The notes beneath the pieces are model-generated. The model saw only the letters and a program-made list of their open reading frames with translations. It made no database searches and was not told where the DNA came from. From Actinomycetes bacterium (GTDB lineage Bacteria > Actinomycetota > Acidimicrobiia > Acidimicrobiales > SZUA-35): a stretch of DNA of 42,444 nucleotides. Both the position numbers and the translations under genes were made by a program. Of the stretch, positions 1-8,131 are shown in pieces. The first letter of the stretch is position 1. Each line of letters begins with the position of its first letter. Location of the stretch: the NCBI GenBank assembly GCA_024280015.1, contig JAJRQY010000007.1, forward strand, positions 1 through 42,444. The letters are read 5' to 3'.

Positions 1-2
1 CC

Positions 3-2939
3 ACCGTTGCGCCCACCTCTGCAGTAGCCACCACGGCTGTAGCCACCACCGCTGAGACAACGGTTCAGCCGACAGCCCCGACAACTTCCGAACCGGCAAC
101 CACATCTGAGCCGACGACAACTGAGCCGACGACAACTGAGCCGACGACAACTGAGCCAACAACGACGACTGAGGCACAACCGGCAACGGTGAAGGTTAGT
201 GGTCAGGCTGGGCTGCGGTTGGGTGCGAGCGTTGTCCCCGGACCCAATCTCTTGCGACTGAACTTCTTCAATCAGGAAACAGACGAGCGCGCACTATCCA
301 TTGTCTACACCGGTCTCACCAATACCGGTGACTACAGTGCCGACCTTCGGACCGACATCACCTACCGAGTTGACGTCGTTGTTTGCTGCAATGCGCCAAC
401 GGTCACCCTGAGCTTCCGGGATTTGCGTTTCGACCAGGCCACCTCCCTCGACCTGACCGTTCCCGCGGTTGAAGTTGTCTTCGAAGTGATTAGCGAGGCC
501 GGAGAACCGGTTTCTGACGCCATCATCGTCGTTCCAACGGCCAGCGGAAGCAACGCCAAAGCAACGTGGTCGGCCCGGGTCTATGCCTCACCAACAAATG
601 AGAATGGGGAGACTCGAACCGTTCTACCGATCGGAACGTCTTCGAGCGAAGTTCGCCTGCCAACACTACAGCTAGCAGATGGCGTGAAGACCACCTTCCA
701 GTTCGAAGTTCTTGGCGGGGCGGGGCAAGATGATGGCGGCCCATCTGACCCGGTACCAACTACAACGATCCCAACTACAACGATCCTGACCACGACAGTT
801 CCTACCGGAAATCCGACCGGTAGCACCACGACCGGCAGCACCACGACCGTCCCAACTAGCGGGCCCAGTACGACCACATCGACTCTTACGACAACAGTTA
901 CTGAGCCAACGACTGCTGTACCGACATCAACAGAGTCATCAGTACCCGAGTCAATCCAGGCCGCGACTTCGACAACTTCGACATTGTTGGAGACCACGAC
1001 CACCGAGTCAACCCCCCTGGTGCTTCTCGAAGGTGACCTGGACGGAGACACCGAACCCACATTGGCTGGGCCCACTCCTCTCACAACAATCGCCGACGAT
1101 CAACCAACGACGACTCAGCTCGAATCTCCAACCACAGCCGGACCCACCACCACTGACCAAGGCACCACCACCATTGCTCCTGACACGACCTCTCCTGGCA
1201 CGACCGGCCCTGACACCACCTCTCCTGACACGACCGGCCCTGACACCACCTCTCCTGGCACCACCGATAGTCCGTCTGATCCCGATCCCATTGCTCCGAC
1301 GCCCGACGGCACAAACACTGTCCGCATCACCTTGGTGGCACCGACCAGCGTCAAGCTCTCAGGGAAAGCCGGTCTAGAGATTCTCGGTGAGCTGTCTCCG
1401 GGATCACACTCGCTCCGCATCAACTTCTATCGATCCGGTACAGACGAATTGGGGGCCCAGGTCACCTACACCGGCGAGGATAATGATGGGACTTATGAGA
1501 CCAACCTCATTGCTGGTGCCGCCTATCGCGTCGAAGTGATCGAGTGCTGCGAGGGACCAACCGTTCGTTTGGTCTACGAGGATCTGGTCTTCGCCGAGTC
1601 CACGGTCCGGGACTTCCTCGTCCCCGCGGCCCAATTCGAGGTCAAGGTCCTCGATCACGAAGACGGCGCTGTCGATAACGCCACCATCGTCTTTGATCAA
1701 CTCGTCGGAGCCACCAGCGACGATACGACTCCGTGGTACGCATCGGGTCGACCCAAGTACGACTCAGACTCCTCCAGCTTCCACGTCGTGCTGCCCATTG
1801 GTTCAATCGCCTCGACTGACCTGGTGGAGGAAGAAGTTGGACCGACCTCACTAACCATTGATGAGGGCCATCCTCTCTCGTTCACCGTTCCGGCCATCAC
1901 CTTCAATATCAACAGCCTCGTCATCAAGCTCAACGAAGATGCGGACTCAACTGTCACTGAACCCGCCCACACTCGGCCATGGGTGACACCGACCTTGTCG
2001 GCTGAGACAAACGAAGCTGGCTGGATCAACACGGAGTCAGAAATCATTTGGACAGTGTCGGACCCCGAACCACAAGTCGGGCTAGAGGAAACCAGCCTCG
2101 CTCCGACCCCTGTCGACAAGGAAGGCACCCACACCTATTGGTCCGACGAAGCATGCGATCTTGAGGAGAACTGCTCAAAGGGAAGCCTTGAAGTCTCATT
2201 CGACAGCGAGGGGCCATCGGTTGGGATCCACGGATTCGTCAAGGGTGCTTTCCGAACGACCGAACCAACACCGACCTGTACAGCCGAGGACTCTGGCTCC
2301 GGCTTGCTCCTCATCACCATCGACGATAACGATGAACAAGACTCAGATGAGAACGATGACGGTGAGTCAGACTCGGTTGAGCTAGCCGACTGCAGCCTGG
2401 AGACGAAGGTGCGGAGCAGTGTGCTGATCACTGCTGACGATGCCGGGGACAGTGACGGAGGAACCGAAGAAACAGCCGGAGGAACCGAAGAAACAGCCGG
2501 AGGAACCGAAGAAACAGCCGGAGGAACCGAAGAAACAGCCGGAGGAACCGAGCCTGATACTTCGGAGCCGACGCTCTTCCTCACCACCTATGAGGTGACA
2601 GCGACGGCCACCGACATCGCAGGCAACGTCACTACCGAGGTCGAGACGTATCAGATGGAGACCGAGGAGCAGATCGAGGTCACCGCAACGGTGCCCGAGC
2701 CGGACACACCAACTACGGTCCCAGAAACAACGGTGCCACCAACTACGGAGCCACCAATCTCTCTCCCGGAAACAACGGTGCCACCAACCACGGTGCCACC
2801 AACCACGGTCCCAGAAACAACCACGGTTCCGGAGACGACAACCACCGAGGCCGCACCTCCCGACACCGAGCCAGAGGCAGAAGAGACATCGGCAACTCCC
2901 GCTGCCGCATTGCGAGCCCGACTGGTCCGGTTGCGCTAG
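3..2939 (+). CDS. Thr/Pro-rich secreted surface protein with duplicated CC-motif domain, 5' partial
   Basis: The reading frame is open from base 3, so the N terminus and any signal peptide lie outside the window. The GTG at 189 is only an internal valine. The visible 978 residues alternate globular parts with Thr/Pro/Ser/Glu linkers of the TTTVP or TTTEP type, expected for an extracellular, possibly glycosylated, wall-spanning protein. Two copies of one domain of about 115 residues start at 189 and 1350. Each begins VK-x-SG-x-AGL, contains RxNF/RINF and Y-T-G, and has an adjacent Cys pair (384-389 and 1545-1550). A later Ig-like region (about 1970-2670) includes WTVSDPE, GPSVGI and ATDIAGNVT, typical of adhesin or Ig-like repeats. 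A (GGTEETA)4 tract lies inside it. The C terminus is Arg-rich, with no LPXTG motif or membrane anchor. The stop overlaps the stop of the convergent copC-like gene (shared CTAG). Exact role unknown; adhesion or envelope structure is an inference. Confidence 0.8.
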   Translation, partial: TVAPTSAVATTAVATTAETTVQPTAPTTSEPATTSEPTTTEPTTTEPTTTEPTTTTEAQPATVKVSGQAGLRLGASVVPGPNLLRLNFFNQETDERALSIVYTGLTNTGDYSADLRTDITYRVDVVVCCNAPTVTLSFRDLRFDQATSLDLTVPAVEVVFEVISEAGEPVSDAIIVVPTASGSNAKATWSARVYASPTNENGETRTVLPIGTSSSEVRLPTLQLADGVKTTFQFEVLGGAGQDDGGPSDPVPTTTIPTTTILTTTVPTGNPTGSTTTGSTTTVPTSGPSTTTSTLTTTVTEPTTAVPTSTESSVPESIQAATSTTSTLLETTTTESTPLVLLEGDLDGDTEPTLAGPTPLTTIADDQPTTTQLESPTTAGPTTTDQGTTTIAPDTTSPGTTGPDTTSPDTTGPDTTSPGTTDSPSDPDPIAPTPDGTNTVRITLVAPTSVKLSGKAGLEILGELSPGSHSLRINFYRSGTDELGAQVTYTGEDNDGTYETNLIAGAAYRVEVIECCEGPTVRLVYEDLVFAESTVRDFLVPAAQFEVKVLDHEDGAVDNATIVFDQLVGATSDDTTPWYASGRPKYDSDSSSFHVVLPIGSIASTDLVEEEVGPTSLTIDEGHPLSFTVPAITFNINSLVIKLNEDADSTVTEPAHTRPWVTPTLSAETNEAGWINTESEIIWTVSDPEPQVGLEETSLAPTPVDKEGTHTYWSDEACDLEENCSKGSLEVSFDSEGPSVGIHGFVKGAFRTTEPTPTCTAEDSGSGLLLITIDDNDEQDSDENDDGESDSVELADCSLETKVRSSVLITADDAGDSDGGTEETAGGTEETAGGTEETAGGTEETAGGTEPDTSEPTLFLTTYEVTATATDIAGNVTTEVETYQMETEEQIEVTATVPEPDTPTTVPETTVPPTTEPPISLPETTVPPTTVPPTTVPETTTVPETTTTEAAPPDTEPEAEETSATPAAALRARLVRLR
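1187..1263 (+). repeat. imperfect 30-bp coding repeats in Thr/Pro linker
   Basis: Alternating TTSP-GTTGPD and TTSP-DTTGPD units are encoded by near-identical DNA segments built from CCTGACACCACCTCT and CACGACCGG blocks. They lie in the linker between the two CC-motif domains. This is likely a slippage or recombination-prone tract that changes linker length. Confidence 0.6.
2457..2550 (+). repeat. 21-bp tandem repeat, four full copies plus a partial
   Basis: The unit GGAGGAACCGAAGAAACAGC+C repeats exactly at 2457, 2478, 2499 and 2520, with a partial fifth copy at 2541. It encodes GGTEETA four times. Perfect identity between copies suggests recent expansion. The unit length is a multiple of three, so copy-number change keeps the frame. 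Confidence 0.9.
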
Positions 2940-3466
2940 CTGTACTGGTGAAGGGCTCGCCGAGACCGAACGAACCGCCACCCGAGAGTGGCAACGACAA
3001 GCACTAACCCACCAACAACGATCCAAGCAAAGCCACCGTCCTTAGCTTCGGACACCACCGAAGCCACGACGGGCGATGCGGGGTCCGCCCCGTTCTCATA
3101 GGCGAAGTCAAGCCTCAGGGAGAGTGGATCCTCATCGACAGAGACCAGTTGGTAGTCAACTCGGTAGCTGCCCTCGATTTCCAGCGGAGCAGCAAGGGTA
3201 ATCCTCAAATGGTTCGGGCTCGGCTGGTCCACCACAGCATCCACCAGGAGACCCGCCGGACCAGTGACGATCACCCCAGGCGCGTTGACAGCCTCATTGA
3301 AGACCAGATCAATCTGCTCCATCAAGCCGCCAACGGATTGGCCATCAGCAGGCGAAGATGCCACCAAACCGGCATGGGCTGATGCCATCGACACCAGCGG
3401 ACCAACGAGCAGAAGCCCGGCTATGGCCAGAAAGAGCCGCCACAAGGCTCGTGGCAGAAATGTCAA
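2936..3466 (-). CDS. CopC-domain protein, membrane-anchored, altered copper site
   Basis: CopC-domain proteins are exported and bind Cu(II) through the mature N-terminal His plus an Asp and a His in a DGHP motif. Here a signal peptide (about residues 1-30, hydrophobic core LFLAIAGLLLVGPLV) precedes HAGLVASSPADG, the classical CopC start, so His31 is kept. The usual DGHPVSG segment reads DEDPLSL (residues 111-117), so the second His is missing. A C-terminal membrane helix (about 148-167) followed by RSRR would anchor the domain outside the cell, as in other actinobacterial CopC-like proteins. The start is TTG, overlapping the VOC gene's TGA stop as TTGA, which implies translational coupling. 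No CopD partner is nearby. Family call is firm; real copper binding is doubtful. Confidence 0.82.
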   Translation of the reverse strand: MTFLPRALWRLFLAIAGLLLVGPLVSMASAHAGLVASSPADGQSVGGLMEQIDLVFNEAVNAPGVIVTGPAGLLVDAVVDQPSPNHLRITLAAPLEIEGSYRVDYQLVSVDEDPLSLRLDFAYENGADPASPVVASVVSEAKDGGFAWIVVGGLVLVVATLGWRFVRSRRALHQYS

Positions 3467-4086
3467 AGCCGGAGGTCCCCACCCGGCCCGCGCAACGTCA
3501 CCGACATCGTTGGAGGTCCGGTAGCGATGGTGATTGCTCCCTCGGCGATGGCAGCGATTGCTGCTTTGATGGGTTGGGGGTTCTCATGACTCAGGGTCAG
3601 GTCGACAATCTCCAAGTCGGGAGACAAGGACCCAGCAGGGTGTGGCGTTTCCGCGCCCCAGTCGATCGAGAACGGCATCACTCCCCCAAGGTCTGGTGAT
3701 GGTGGCACCGCCAGATGCCAACTCAGCTTCACACCATCAGGCCGAACCCGAGACATTGGCAAGGATTGGCCTGGGTCAATGCCAGCAGCAACAACTCCCG
3801 CAAGCGCGGCGTCAATGTCCGATACCGCAACCGCCCACGTCACCAGGGTTGGCTCGGTCAGCTCATTGATTCCGAACGGGCGCAGTCCTTGGTGGTCCGG
3901 TTGCTTTGGGTCCGGACCAATGAGCTCGACATAGGTTGAGGGCCCAACACCGATCAGTTCGTTGGTCGTACCAAGGCCAAGATGTGGGCCACCGGGGACG
4001 GAACGAACGCCAGTCGATTCCTCAACCAGCCGAACCAGCTCAGCCAGGTTCGGTCCAGCAATCACCAGATGGTCGAAATCGATCAT
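3463..4086 (-). CDS. VOC / glyoxalase-like domain protein
   Basis: A 207-residue protein starting FDHLVIAGPNLAELV, the usual beta-alpha start of the vicinal-oxygen-chelate fold (glyoxalase-like type). GGPHLGLGTTNELIGVG and TYVELIGPDP follow, as in actinobacterial VOC proteins of this length. A second half begins near TWAVAVSDIDAAL. His6 and Glu in YVELIG are candidate metal ligands. Proteins of this family perform isomerisation, epimerisation, dioxygenation or resistance reactions; the substrate cannot be read from sequence. ATG start at 4086; the stop overlaps the copC-like start, so the two are probably co-translated. A cytosolic location is likely because no signal peptide is visible. Confidence 0.75.
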   Translation of the reverse strand: MIDFDHLVIAGPNLAELVRLVEESTGVRSVPGGPHLGLGTTNELIGVGPSTYVELIGPDPKQPDHQGLRPFGINELTEPTLVTWAVAVSDIDAALAGVVAAGIDPGQSLPMSRVRPDGVKLSWHLAVPPSPDLGGVMPFSIDWGAETPHPAGSLSPDLEIVDLTLSHENPQPIKAAIAAIAEGAITIATGPPTMSVTLRGPGGDLRL

Positions 4087-4170
4087 GAACCCAGACTACC
4101 CACACTCGCGCCTGCGCCGAACTCCGCACAACCTGATGCCGGGATCCGGCTCAACCATTACTGGGAGGCG

Positions 4171-4219
4171 AACTATGCGGGCTTGGCGACCCTCTCCTGG
4201 TCGCGGAGCCCGCATAGTT
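4171..4219. terminator. strong hairpin between antiporter and VOC genes
   Basis: A 13-bp perfect stem (AACTATGCGGGCT with its complement, 4171-4183/4207-4219) continues after a 2x2 internal loop into GCGACC/GGTCGC with a 7-base loop. It lies just past the antiporter stop on the minus strand and upstream of the VOC gene. No U-run follows, so a terminator or RNA-processing role is an inference. Confidence 0.5.
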
Positions 4220-4260
4220 GCGTTCCCCAAGTCCCGCAGACCCTCAACCCGGTAGGCCGG

Positions 4261-5208
4261 CTAGGTCGTGAGGGATGAAAGGATCAGGAAGCCGACAAAA
4301 ACCCCTAACAGCACACTTCCGTCCAGCCGTTTCATGGCCTTGCGTCCGATCATGGCAAGAAAGACCCCGATGCAGACAACAAGCATGATGAGCACACCCT
4401 GGCCGGTGAGCGAGTTGTCTGGAGCTGCCCCATCGCCCAGGAGACCAATCACCGCACCAACAGCCAACGAGTTGAACAAGTTGCTGCCAAGCAGATTGCC
4501 GATGATCAGTTCATCGTGTCCCCGCCGTGCAGCAGTAACTGCGGTCACCAGCTCGGGCAGCGAGGTTCCTAGTGCCACCAGGGTCAGGCCAACAAACCCG
4601 CTATTGACGCCAAGCTGATCAGCAATGTCAGTTGCTCCCCAGACCAGAATCCAGGCTCCCCCAACCGTTCCGCCCAAACCAAGCAGCGTCCGGATCCCTA
4701 AGGATCTGGTCGTCCCCTCGGAGCCATCGAGATCTTCTTCGACCTCAATCTCTAAGGCAACGTCAGGCCCGGGGGAACTCAGTAAGAGGTACAGCACTCC
4801 AATCATCAGGGCCAGCAGTACACCACCCTCCCAAGCCTGTATTCCTCCCTGCACGGCGACGGCGAAGGCGATCGCCGCTGCAGTGGCCAGCGGAGCCTCG
4901 CGTCGCAATACGGCTGAGTCAATCTTGATGGTGATGAGAAGGACGGCCGCACCCAGGATCAGCGAGAGGTTGGCGATATTGGAGCCAATGACATTGCCAA
5001 CACCAAGGTCACTTTCCCCTTGAACGGCGGCCAGCCCTGAGACCAGCATCTCCGGAGCACTGGTTCCAAAACCGACGACAACAGCGCCGATTACCAAAGG
5101 CGGAACCGCCAATATCTTGGCCAGTCCAGCCGCGCCATCGACAAATTCATCGGCCGCCTTCCACAACAGAACAATGCCGCCTAGAACGGCCAACAGCCCG
5201 ATGACCAT
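4261..5208 (-). CDS. calcium/sodium antiporter, CaCA superfamily (YrbG-like)
   Basis: An integral membrane exchanger of 315 residues with about ten hydrophobic helices, the usual size for the YrbG branch of Ca2+/cation antiporters. The two inverted alpha-repeats are clear. The first has GFGTSAPE (residues 46-53) and GNVIGSNIANLSL (71-83); the second has ALGTSLPELVTAV and GNLLGSNLFNSL. The acidic residues in these motifs are the ion ligands known in the family. A polar central loop with an acidic run (EIEVEEDLDGSEG) separates the halves. The protein likely exports Ca2+ against Na+ or H+; ion choice is not decided by sequence. The ATG lies 26 bases after the ftsK stop with a GGAAGTGAG-like ribosome site, so it may be read through from ftsK. 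Confidence 0.9.
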   Translation of the reverse strand: MVIGLLAVLGGIVLLWKAADEFVDGAAGLAKILAVPPLVIGAVVVGFGTSAPEMLVSGLAAVQGESDLGVGNVIGSNIANLSLILGAAVLLITIKIDSAVLRREAPLATAAAIAFAVAVQGGIQAWEGGVLLALMIGVLYLLLSSPGPDVALEIEVEEDLDGSEGTTRSLGIRTLLGLGGTVGGAWILVWGATDIADQLGVNSGFVGLTLVALGTSLPELVTAVTAARRGHDELIIGNLLGSNLFNSLAVGAVIGLLGDGAAPDNSLTGQGVLIMLVVCIGVFLAMIGRKAMKRLDGSVLLGVFVGFLILSSLTT

Positions 5209-5234
5209 ACTGCTTAGCTCACTTCCAGTTCTGC

Positions 5235-8072
5235 TTAGTCAGGGAAGCGATAGCCGGGAGGCGGTGCCAGAGCCGGATCAATGTCGCCAGTGGCGAACTC
5301 GTCATCCTCAATCACAAGCTGTTGTCCGTCGGGATCATCGGTGAGCTCTTCCGGCCTTGGGGAAAGCGTTGTGGTGAGTTCCGCCGACGGTGACGCGCCG
5401 AGTGTCGCGAGCGCGGGAGTCGTTTTCTTGCGAGGAGGTTCGGACTGGGTGCTCACAACCGGAGCGGGGACGGGCTTGGTCGGTGAGGTGCTGGAACCAC
5501 CGTTTGCGACGGGTACCTGCTCTGGAGTTGTGACTGGGCTTGGGGCGGGGGTTGGAGCGGGAGCCGGGGTTGGAGCGGGAGCACCAGCACGCATGGCGGC
5601 TGGCCAGCGGCCATTGTCCAAATCCTCCGAAGTCATAAGGACCTCACGAGCCTTCGAACCATGCGATACCCCGACCACACCTCGCTCTTCGAGAATGTCC
5701 ATCAGTCGACCGGCACGAGCAAACCCGACTCGCAGCTTGCGCTGCAACATCGAGGTCGAACCAAGCTGGGAGCGCACGATAAGTTCCATGGCTTGCATGA
5801 CGAGTTCATCGTCACCCTCATCACCGGTCGTACCACCAGGCAGAGCCAGCGCCGCTTCGGTCTGCTCTTCGCCCTGCACTCGGCTGTCGAAGACAACTTC
5901 GGGGGCTTGGGCCTTCCAATGAGCAACAAGTGTTGCTACTTCCTTCTCGGTCACCCATGCACCCTGGAACCGGGTCGGGGTGCTGGTGGTGCCGTCCAGC
6001 AGTAGGCCATCACCGCGGCCGACCAGACTCTCCGCACCCTTCTGGTCAAGCACAACACGAGAGTCGGTCAGGCTGGAAACCGCGAAGGCCAGGCGAGCAG
6101 GCACGTTGGCCTTGATCAAGCCGGTAATCACATTGGTGGATGGCCGCTGGGTTGCTATCACCAGGTGGATGCCAACGGCGCGAGCCTTCTGGGCGATACG
6201 ACAGATGGACTCTTCGACGTCACGAGCAGCCACCATCATCAGGTCAGCCAGCTCGTCAAGAATGATGACGATATAGCTGAGTTTCTCTCGCTCGGTCGAC
6301 CCACCGTCCGGGCTGGGAATCGGGTCAAGACGACCCTCGGCTACCCCTGCGTTGTAGCCATCAATGTCACGGACATGCACCTCGGAGAGCAGGTCATAGC
6401 GACGCTCCATCTCGCGTACACCCCAAGCCAGCGCATTGGCTGCCTTCTTGGGATCAGTGACAACCTCGGTCAAGAGGTGAGGCAGGCCTTCATATTGGGT
6501 CATCTCAACCCGCTTGGGGTCAACCAGGATGAGACGAACATCATCAGGCGTACAGCGGGTCAGCAAGGCCGTCAGCATGGTGTTGATACAGCTGGACTTG
6601 CCCGAACCCGTCTGACCAGCAACCAGAAGGTGAGGCATCTTTGCCAAGTTAGCGATGACCGTCTTGCCAGTGATGTCTCGTCCAAGGGTGACCTCCAACG
6701 GATGGGTGGCGGCTTGGGCTTCTTCAGAAACCAACAGGTCGCCGACCGTAATCATTTGACGCTTCAGATTGGGGACCTCAACACCAATGGCTTGTTTGCC
6801 GGGAATAGGGGCCAAGATACGAACATCGGGAGTAGCCATGGCGTAAGCGATATCCCGATTGAGACTGGTGACACGAGCCACCTTTACTCCGGGTCCAAGC
6901 TCAAGTTCGAAGCGACTAACCGTTGGGCCGACAACGACTCCGATCAGGCGGGTTTCGACCCCGTGCTCAGCTAGCGCGTGTTCAAGCTCGCGACCACGTT
7001 TCTCAACACTGGCTCGGTCGACGTCCTGGCCCGTGCTCAGATCAAGGAAGTCAATGGAGGGAAGCTGCCAATCGCCCTTTGTCGGCTGCGGCTTAGCCAG
7101 AGCCATCGAGCCAACGGGAGCACTGGCTGGCACCTCGATGACCGGTTCTGGCGCGGCGCTGGCCCAGCCGCCATCATCAGGAGCAAGTGGAGGCTGTGAG
7201 CCTTCCCCGCCGTGGTCATATGGCTCGTCGGACTTCCAACCCGAATCTCCGGCTCGCAGGTCGATATAGGTTTCGGAGTTGTCGTCGCCTAGATCTTGAG
7301 GATCAAGACTCGGGTCATCGAATGGAGCGGGCTGTTTCGCCCGAGGAGCGGCACTTGTTCCGTCGGAGTTGGCGCCGCCGCCAAAGAGACGCTGCCAGGG
7401 CCATACTCGACCGGCTTCTTCTGCCTCCTCAGCATTGGCAACCAGGCGGTCGGCCAGGTTGTCGCGCACTCGTCCACTCTTCTCGGCCACAATGTCGGCC
7501 GCCGAACCAGCCGAAAGGCTGGTCAGCAAGACAAGAGCAATGAGGAACATGGTGACGGTAAGGATGATTTCGCCCCAACTCCCGAAATAGCGTTCCAAGG
7601 TTCCACCGGTGAACACTCCGAACCAACCACCAGCACGGGCTAGGTCTCCGAAGGGAGCATTGCGTGGGGGCCTGCCACCAACAAGGTCGAGGAAGCTAAA
7701 GATGGATACAGCAAGCAGGGTCCATGCAAGGAGTTCCCCCGATGACCTCCCGTCCTTCTTCTTCGTCCGTGCCTTTGGCGGGTCCGTTCGCAGCAGATGC
7801 CAGCCAATGACCAGGAGCACCAGCGGGAGGAGGAACCGGGACAAACCAATAAAGGCGCCCGTGAGGTCAGCGAGGAATCGTCCGACGATTCCGGTTGCTC
7901 CGGTGTAAAGGGCAAGGCCAAGGACGAGGCCAAGTGCAATCAAGGTAAGACCGCGGACCTCCCTCTGCTTCTGCGCGCGGCGCTTTGCCTCGGCCGCACG
8001 GGATGTGCGACGAGTTGGTCGTCCGCCCGCAGCCCCGCGACCGGATGTTGAAGTCCGTTTCGATGTAGCCAC
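5235..8072 (-). CDS. ftsK: DNA translocase FtsK/SpoIIIE
   Basis: A septal DNA pump that moves chromosome termini into daughter cells. N-terminal membrane domain (about residues 40-190, four helices), then an acidic/Pro-rich linker (about 200-330), an alpha-beta motor with Walker A GQTGSGKS (486-493) and Walker B VIILDELADL (602-611), ATQRPSTNVITG, and a C-terminal winged-helix gamma domain (about 752-816, with MLQRKLRVGFARAGRLMDILEERG split over its helices) that reads polar DNA motifs. Unlike most homologues it continues for about 120 residues after gamma as a Pro/Ala/Thr-rich tail (825-945) ending PPPGYRFPD. GTG start at 8072. It follows the RNase J gene by about 60 bases, an arrangement common in Actinomycetota. 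Confidence 0.96.
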   Translation of the reverse strand: MATSKRTSTSGRGAAGGRPTRRTSRAAEAKRRAQKQREVRGLTLIALGLVLGLALYTGATGIVGRFLADLTGAFIGLSRFLLPLVLLVIGWHLLRTDPPKARTKKKDGRSSGELLAWTLLAVSIFSFLDLVGGRPPRNAPFGDLARAGGWFGVFTGGTLERYFGSWGEIILTVTMFLIALVLLTSLSAGSAADIVAEKSGRVRDNLADRLVANAEEAEEAGRVWPWQRLFGGGANSDGTSAAPRAKQPAPFDDPSLDPQDLGDDNSETYIDLRAGDSGWKSDEPYDHGGEGSQPPLAPDDGGWASAAPEPVIEVPASAPVGSMALAKPQPTKGDWQLPSIDFLDLSTGQDVDRASVEKRGRELEHALAEHGVETRLIGVVVGPTVSRFELELGPGVKVARVTSLNRDIAYAMATPDVRILAPIPGKQAIGVEVPNLKRQMITVGDLLVSEEAQAATHPLEVTLGRDITGKTVIANLAKMPHLLVAGQTGSGKSSCINTMLTALLTRCTPDDVRLILVDPKRVEMTQYEGLPHLLTEVVTDPKKAANALAWGVREMERRYDLLSEVHVRDIDGYNAGVAEGRLDPIPSPDGGSTEREKLSYIVIILDELADLMMVAARDVEESICRIAQKARAVGIHLVIATQRPSTNVITGLIKANVPARLAFAVSSLTDSRVVLDQKGAESLVGRGDGLLLDGTTSTPTRFQGAWVTEKEVATLVAHWKAQAPEVVFDSRVQGEEQTEAALALPGGTTGDEGDDELVMQAMELIVRSQLGSTSMLQRKLRVGFARAGRLMDILEERGVVGVSHGSKAREVLMTSEDLDNGRWPAAMRAGAPAPTPAPAPTPAPSPVTTPEQVPVANGGSSTSPTKPVPAPVVSTQSEPPRKKTTPALATLGASPSAELTTTLSPRPEELTDDPDGQQLVIEDDEFATGDIDPALAPPPGYRFPD

Positions 8073-8131
8073 AGTGTGATCACCCTAGCGGGTTGGCTCG
8101 CCACTGTGAGGGAGCCCTTGCCGATGGCGCC

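Noticed and set aside
6165-6974. 269-residue plus-strand frame opposite ftsK
   Set aside because: Mirrors conserved ftsK motor codons; no independent support.
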